The notes below the pieces were generated by a model, which worked only from the letters and a program-made list of their open reading frames with translations, made no database searches and had not been told where the DNA came from. Below, one piece after another: positions 1 through 12,500 of a DNA stretch of 12,500 nt (positions are counted from its first letter, which is position 1; each line of letters starts with the position of its first letter). The stretch comes from Halisarca cf. caerulea. Lineage: Eukaryota > Porifera > Demospongiae > Chondrillida > Halisarcidae. The position numbers and the translations under genes were made by a program. The stretch lies in assembly GCA_963170055.1 (NCBI GenBank), contig CAUJGJ010000277.1, positions 1,323,401 to 1,335,900 of the forward strand, written 5' to 3'.

Positions 1-9143
<9,143 letters not shown>

Positions 9144-9236
9144 CCGGTTCAAATTGTATGTGTTCATTTTCAATACTTTTGTCGTTTTGTGTTGACAGGC
9201 TCACCACGTAAATCTTCACACACTAATGTGTATGTT

Positions 9237-9242
9237 ATTAAA
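9237..9242 (+). terminator. Candidate polyadenylation signal (ATTAAA) of the RGS gene
   Basis: ATTAAA lies 94 bases after the stop codon and is followed by T-rich sequence. It is the commonest variant of AATAAA. No other signal is obvious before the MRPL46 promoter region. Confidence 0.5.
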
Positions 9243-9431
9243 TTTTTACTGTAATTTCTACCCCAACTTCTCTATGTGTACTTGTATAAAATTATTGTCA
9301 TGGCTGTATAAAATTTTATTTGGGTAAGCTCCATTCAGGCTGAAAAATATACCATTTCTGTCTCAAATTTAATTTGCAGGATATGTTTTGTATAAATTGC
9401 TGCGTGTCATGGAAATCAACACAATAAGGTA

Positions 9432-9471
9432 CCATATATTATACAGTATATCCCATATATAATACAGTACA
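9432..9471 (+). repeat. Tandem 19-bp AT-rich near-repeat, period 21
   Basis: CCATATATTATACAGTATA at 9432-9450 and CCATATATAATACAGTACA at 9453-9471 agree at 17 of 19 positions. They lie just upstream of the MRPL46 start and contain TATA-like sequence. Confidence 0.85.
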
Positions 9472-9480
9472 CATGGAGTG

Positions 9481-9513
9481 CACGTGCATATCACGTGTCT
9501 GTAAAATGGCGGC
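9481..9513 (+). promoter_or_regulatory. MRPL46 start region: two CACGTG boxes and a YY1-type motif
   Basis: CACGTG occurs at 9481-9486 and 9492-9497, 11 bp apart start to start (about one helical turn). AAAATGGCGGC at 9503-9513 matches the YY1 consensus and overlaps the chosen ATG. In animals both motifs are common near transcription starts of mitochondrial and ribosomal protein genes. Factor binding in this species is inference. Confidence 0.55.
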
Positions 9514-10816
9514 CACTTTTGTGTGTCGTTTCGCGATAGGATTGCGAAGAAATTCGTCAGGCAGAGAAGTCCACAAATGGCTTAGGTGGGATAAAAGATG
9601 CCTGTGTACCAAACGGAGTGATGTGAGTGACCTGTCGGGCGAAAGTAAAACAGAGCTGCAAAAAGAGAAAAGTCAGGAATGGAAAATCTTGGCTGCAACA
9701 TGCTTGCAGCGCTTTCCAACTCTAAGTAGAGAGAAAATTGACTTGGAGAAGAAATTTGAGGATTTTCAAGATACTATCAGGTTCGAGAAAAGCAGATTAT
9801 GTGACTACGAACTGGAAGAAATCGAAGAAGAAAAGAATCGCATGGAATTGGAGAAGAAAGCTTTAGAAGAGGAACTTAGTGACTCTGCTATGCTGAAGTC
9901 GGACCGAAGTGACGCTTTTGAGGACATGAAGGAGGCCAGAGAAGCGGAACTACAGCAGTTCACGCCAGCATCCAGAGTAACGGAGGCAGATGTTAAGGAG
10001 TACAAATGGTCACTGGATCGCAAGCTAGACCACATGTTGTACTTGGTGGTGAAGGAAAATGGACAATGGATGATGCCCACAAGGGAGTGGAGTGGAGAGA
10101 AGTCGCTGATCGAGGTAAGGAGAAGCATGCATTTATTATCTCCCACAGTCCTCATTTAATTGCATCATAACATCAGGTAGTGCAGAGTAGACGTTGTGTA
10201 GCGCAGAGTAAATGATATGCAGCACAGAGTGTTTATTGTATATCTACATTATTGTGGCTTTTATATATTAGTACTTACTCCCAGTGTCATAGATATCCCA
10301 TGATATCCTGTGCAGTACTGCATATATGCTACAGAACATGTCAAGTGTCTTTCGTGTACAATCAAATCCAATATTTGTGTAAAGATTGATTTGTCATTAT
10401 GTCAGATTCTTTGTAATAAGACATTTCAATGTTCTTCTACTTTGCAGACAGCCTCTAAGGCACTGAATGACATTGCTGACAACTCTAAAGTGATCTATTA
10501 CTCCAATTCTCCATGTTCTCACTACAAACACTTATCTTTGGAGAGCAAGGATTTTGTGAAGGGAGAAAAGGTGTGCAAAATGCACAAAAATGCACACTGT
10601 ATATATGTATTCATGTTATTGTCTTCATTTTGTGCATTTTATTCTTGTTTCACAAAGGTTTTCTTCTTCAAAGCTGTCTTGAAGGCTGCCAATGTCAGTA
10701 CACAAGAACAAAGTTCATTTAAAACAGGAAATTGCTTGTGGTTGAGCAAGGATGAGCTAGAACAGTTGCTACCTAAGGAGTATTTTGACAGCATCTCCCC
10801 TGTTTTGTCACAATAA
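9506..10816 (+). CDS. MRPL46: Mitochondrial large-subunit ribosomal protein mL46
   Basis: mL46 is a structural protein of the animal mitochondrial large ribosomal subunit, acting in the matrix. Exons are 9506-10114, 10448-10570 and 10658-10816 (TAA at 10814-10816), all phase 0, giving 296 residues (human about 279). The N-terminus (MAATFVCRFAIGLRRNSS) is Arg-rich, lacks acids and suits a mitochondrial presequence. Then come CLQRFP (66-71), a charged coiled-coil-like helix (about 75-125), ASRVTEADVKEYKWSLDRKL (about 155-174) and KVFFFKAVL, all matching mL46. The C-terminal half has the Nudix fold of the family, but the Nudix box is degenerate: GEKSLIETASKAL lacks the REx2EE metal-binding core, as expected for this non-enzymatic member. 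The ATG at 9506 has a strong context (A at -3, G at +4). An in-frame ATG at 9473 with C at -3 is less likely. Confidence 0.95.
10115..10447 (+). other. MRPL46 intron 1 (333 bp)
   Basis: The intron runs from gtaagg to ttcttctactttgcag. It contains three imperfect copies of a 20-bp unit (tagtgcagagta at 10178, tagcgcagagta at 10199, gcagcacagagt at 10219). No other content is seen. Confidence 0.9.
10571..10657 (+). other. MRPL46 intron 2 (87 bp, frame-neutral and without stops)
   Basis: gtgtgc to tttcacaaag. Removing it joins FVKGEK to VFFFKAVL, exactly the continuity of mL46 proteins. Its length is a multiple of three and it has no in-frame stop, so retention would add 29 residues instead of truncating. 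Confidence 0.85.
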
Positions 10817-11079
10817 TGTACAATGTATGATGTAATGTGGAATGTGGTAACATATACTCTTTAATTTTCGCAAGGTGAAACCTTTGCAAATCTTGGCTTT
10901 TATCGATTTTGTTTTTATATTCACAGACAGCCATGTTTTGCACAAGGGCCCTATTCAACTTTTCACATGTAAAGCTTTGCAAATTGCACATGAAAATCTG
11001 CAAAAAAAACATGACAGTTTAATCGTCCAATAATCAAAGCATATGTGTCATACACGTAGTACCTGCTTAGCAGTTTGGG

Positions 11080-11090
11080 TTTAATTTATT
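11080..11090 (-). terminator. Candidate polyadenylation signals of the minus-strand gene
   Basis: On the minus strand this reads AATAAATTAAA, containing both AATAAA and ATTAAA. It would give a 3' UTR of about 620 bases that includes the (CA)n tract and the hairpin at 11304-11353. Confidence 0.4.
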
Positions 11091-11180
11091 TGATTTGATG
11101 CTTATCTCAATTGTATGTGGATTGTGATCATGCACTTTTATGATTATGGTGTCTGTCTTCGTATGATTATAGTGTTTGCA

Positions 11181-11216
11181 TGTGTGTGTGTGTGTGTATG
11201 TGTGTGCGTGTGTGTG

Positions 11217-11257
<41 letters not shown>

Positions 11258-11261
11258 GTGT
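11181..11261 (+). repeat. (GT)n microsatellite, intergenic
   Basis: About 80 bp of GT repeats have occasional GTATG and GCGTG interruptions. On the strand of the downstream gene this is (CA)n. Confidence 0.95.
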
Positions 11262-11272
11262 GGTGTGTTCCA

Positions 11273-11381
11273 ACCAACCCAGTAGTCTCACATATATATA
11301 TAGCCAGATCCAAACCACCATACATGGTGCTATGTATGGCAGGTTGGGTCTGGTTTACAAGACTAAATCATACCAACCCAG
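11273..11381. repeat. Imperfect hairpin flanked by 10-bp direct repeats
   Basis: Arms 11304-11325 and 11332-11353 pair at 18 Watson-Crick positions plus one G-T out of 22, around a six-base loop (GGTGCT). The inner eight pairs (CCATACAT/ATGTATGG) are perfect. An outer pair TAGTCT (11283-11288) / AGACTA (11360-11365) extends the symmetry. ACCAACCCAG flanks it at 11273-11282 and 11372-11381. It may be a small foldback element or a structured 3' UTR segment. Confidence 0.7.
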
Positions 11382-11711
11382 AGTATAAACTAGCTACCAG
11401 TCAATAAATAGACAAGGTGTTTGCGTTTGCAAATGCATCTGCTAACAATTCAGAAGACAAATAAACTGGTCAAAAAGGTATTCAAAAAGTCAAAGATGTT
11501 ACTGTAAGAACAACAGGTCAGCACACGCAGCAGCAAACAGACACACCCATACATTCACAGCCATGCTGCAGGTTTCAATATGCAAGTAACACTGAACTGG
11601 AACAATGAGTGCATGTGATGGCAATTAGTCACTTGTAAAATCTGTAATCTGTCAGGCTAAAAGCTGAAGCATGTGCACGAAGGACTAGCTGTGGCTGCTA
11701 GGTTGTGTTGG

Positions 11712-12398
11712 CTATGTGGACTGGCCGGTGGTCGGTATTGTGGGCTGGTTGAGTTGCTTCAGTGTTGCAGGAGCCAGCTGTGGCTGGCTCTGGTGGGATT
11801 CGGTGATCGTGGCAAAAGGATTTCGAGGCGGAGTGGCAGGCATGGGTTGCAGCATCCCTGTTGGAGCAACCTGAAGAAGCTGAGAAGGAGAAATCGAAGG
11901 AGACATTGACATCGAAGGAGAGGGTACTTTAGAGGCAGCTGGCGGAGTGAGGAGACCAGATACTTGTGCAAAGGACCCAGCTGTGGAGGGAGGTGGCGTT
12001 TGTTGTCCAGGTGGCTTGTTCTTCTGTGCAGGATATGACACTGTTTTCTTGGTAGATTTCCCTGACGGTCTCCCAACTCCAGGAGTGGATTTGTGGGTTC
12101 TTGACACTGATGCCTTACCAGATTGGGAGGATTTAAAGTGGGAATGGGATCCTGCACTACCTTTGGAACCGGTACCTGATGATCCAGACGAATTGATGCG
12201 ACTCACTGCTGGTTTCTTAGCCTCAGGTTCAAGGGGGATGGGTATAGGGGATACACACAGAGGAATGGGAGTCAGATGAGAACTACTGAGCTCGTGGGTG
12301 CCCTGAGACATCGAACTCTTCCTTTTCTTCACAACTTTCAGCTCATCTGACATCAGCTTCACAGGGAGGGCTTGCACAAGGAAGGCAAATATCTCATG
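11712..12398 (-). CDS. Unidentified Ser/Pro/Thr/Gln-rich protein, terminal exon
   Basis: The exon starts at 12398 after a good acceptor (ctgttctcctttcttag on the minus strand), is open for 228 codons in phase 0 and stops at 11714-11712 (TAG). It begins HEIFAFLVQALPVKLMSDEL, a hydrophobic segment that looks like the end of a folded helical domain. VVKKRKSS follows and could be a nuclear localisation signal. The rest is disordered in appearance: Ser/Gly-rich, a GRPSGKSTKK patch resembling an AT-hook core, then many TPP and SP sites (QTPPP, LLTPPA, ATPPR, SPSMSMSPSISPS) and a Gln/Pro end. Composition suggests a nuclear or transcription-related protein. I do not recognise the family. The plus-strand open frame at 11947-12279 is its shadow. 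Confidence 0.75.
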   Translation of the reverse strand, partial: HEIFAFLVQALPVKLMSDELKVVKKRKSSMSQGTHELSSSHLTPIPLCVSPIPIPLEPEAKKPAVSRINSSGSSGTGSKGSAGSHSHFKSSQSGKASVSRTHKSTPGVGRPSGKSTKKTVSYPAQKNKPPGQQTPPPSTAGSFAQVSGLLTPPAASKVPSPSMSMSPSISPSQLLQVAPTGMLQPMPATPPRNPFATITESHQSQPQLAPATLKQLNQPTIPTTGQST

Positions 12399-12500
12399 CT
12401 AAGAAAGGAGAACAGAGACGGAATGGCAACAGGGACTCCCTTGACTGTACAATACATGTGTAGATTTAATCATTGGAATACTCAGTCCAGGATCTCATTA
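12399..12500 (-). other. Intron of the minus-strand gene (partial)
   Basis: Upstream of the acceptor the minus strand is AT-rich, then pyrimidine-rich, as in an intron. I find no further exon with a phase-0 donor before the window edge. Confidence 0.55.

Larger units (their letters stand above)
9144..9505 (+). other. Compact RGS 3' UTR / MRPL46 upstream region (362 bp)
   Basis: AT-rich sequence between two head-to-tail genes must hold the RGS 3' end and the MRPL46 promoter. It contains ATTAAA, a repeated TGTATAAAATT (9283-9293 and 9305-9315), a 21-bp-period tandem repeat and two CACGTG boxes. Confidence 0.7.
10817..11711. other. Convergent 3' intergenic region (895 bp)
   Basis: The region between the MRPL46 stop and the stop of the minus-strand gene holds both 3' UTRs. 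No canonical AATAAA is seen soon after MRPL46; plus-strand AATAAA occurs only at 11403-11408 and 11459-11464. For the minus strand, TTTAAT/TTTATT at 11080-11090 reads as overlapping ATTAAA/AATAAA. A GT array and a hairpin lie between. No gene is recognised. Confidence 0.7.

Noticed and set aside
9473..9505. Upstream in-frame ATG as the MRPL46 start
   Set aside because: It has C at -3, adds MECTCISRVCK, which does not look like a presequence start, and overlaps the CACGTG boxes. The ATG at 9506 has a strong context and gives a typical mitochondrial N-terminus.
11947..12279. Plus-strand open frame of 110 codons
   Set aside because: It is antisense to the minus-strand Ser/Pro-rich exon, whose acceptor and composition are more convincing.

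Overview
The window looks like nuclear DNA from an invertebrate animal. It has short spliced exons with GT/AG introns, metazoan signalling and mitochondrial-ribosome genes, no operon-style packing, and long (GT)n microsatellites. Many 'tacgtac/catacgtac' stretches and a G-protein regulator with ancestral domain layout would fit a sponge or another early-branching animal. That placement is an impression, not something the sequence proves.

Three genes are present. (1) Positions 1-9143, plus strand: the last nine exons of an RGS12/RGS14/Drosophila loco-type regulator of G-protein signalling. They give 973 residues in the window, and the 5' part lies off the left edge. In order they encode a linker, an RGS domain (split by three phase-0 introns), a tandem pair of Ras-binding-like domains, one GoLoco motif and a long Ser/Pro-rich tail. 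(2) About 9506-10816, plus strand: a complete three-exon gene for mitochondrial ribosomal protein mL46 (MRPL46), 362 bp downstream of the RGS stop. (3) 12398-11712, minus strand: the terminal exon of an unidentified Ser/Pro/Thr/Gln-rich, probably nuclear protein, convergent with MRPL46 and running off the right edge.

The rest is intron and intergenic sequence dominated by simple repeats. Thirteen GT- or CA-type tracts add up to well over 1 kb. All but one have GT on the sense strand of the RGS gene, and four of its eight introns start a GT tract within about 15 nt of the donor. Intron 4 holds a (GT)n and a (CA)n array in opposite orientation that could fold into a long RNA duplex. Intron 7 contains a clear 173-bp inverted-repeat element with TA flanks (MITE-like), and intron 1 a weaker candidate. 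The 3' intergenic region holds an imperfect 22-bp-arm hairpin between 10-bp direct repeats.

I see no new multi-gene system. The genes are ordinary housekeeping and signalling genes. The most interesting material is the repeat architecture of the RGS introns, the compact MRPL46 start region (two CACGTG boxes, a YY1-type motif over the ATG and a 21-bp tandem duplication), and the unidentified minus-strand protein.
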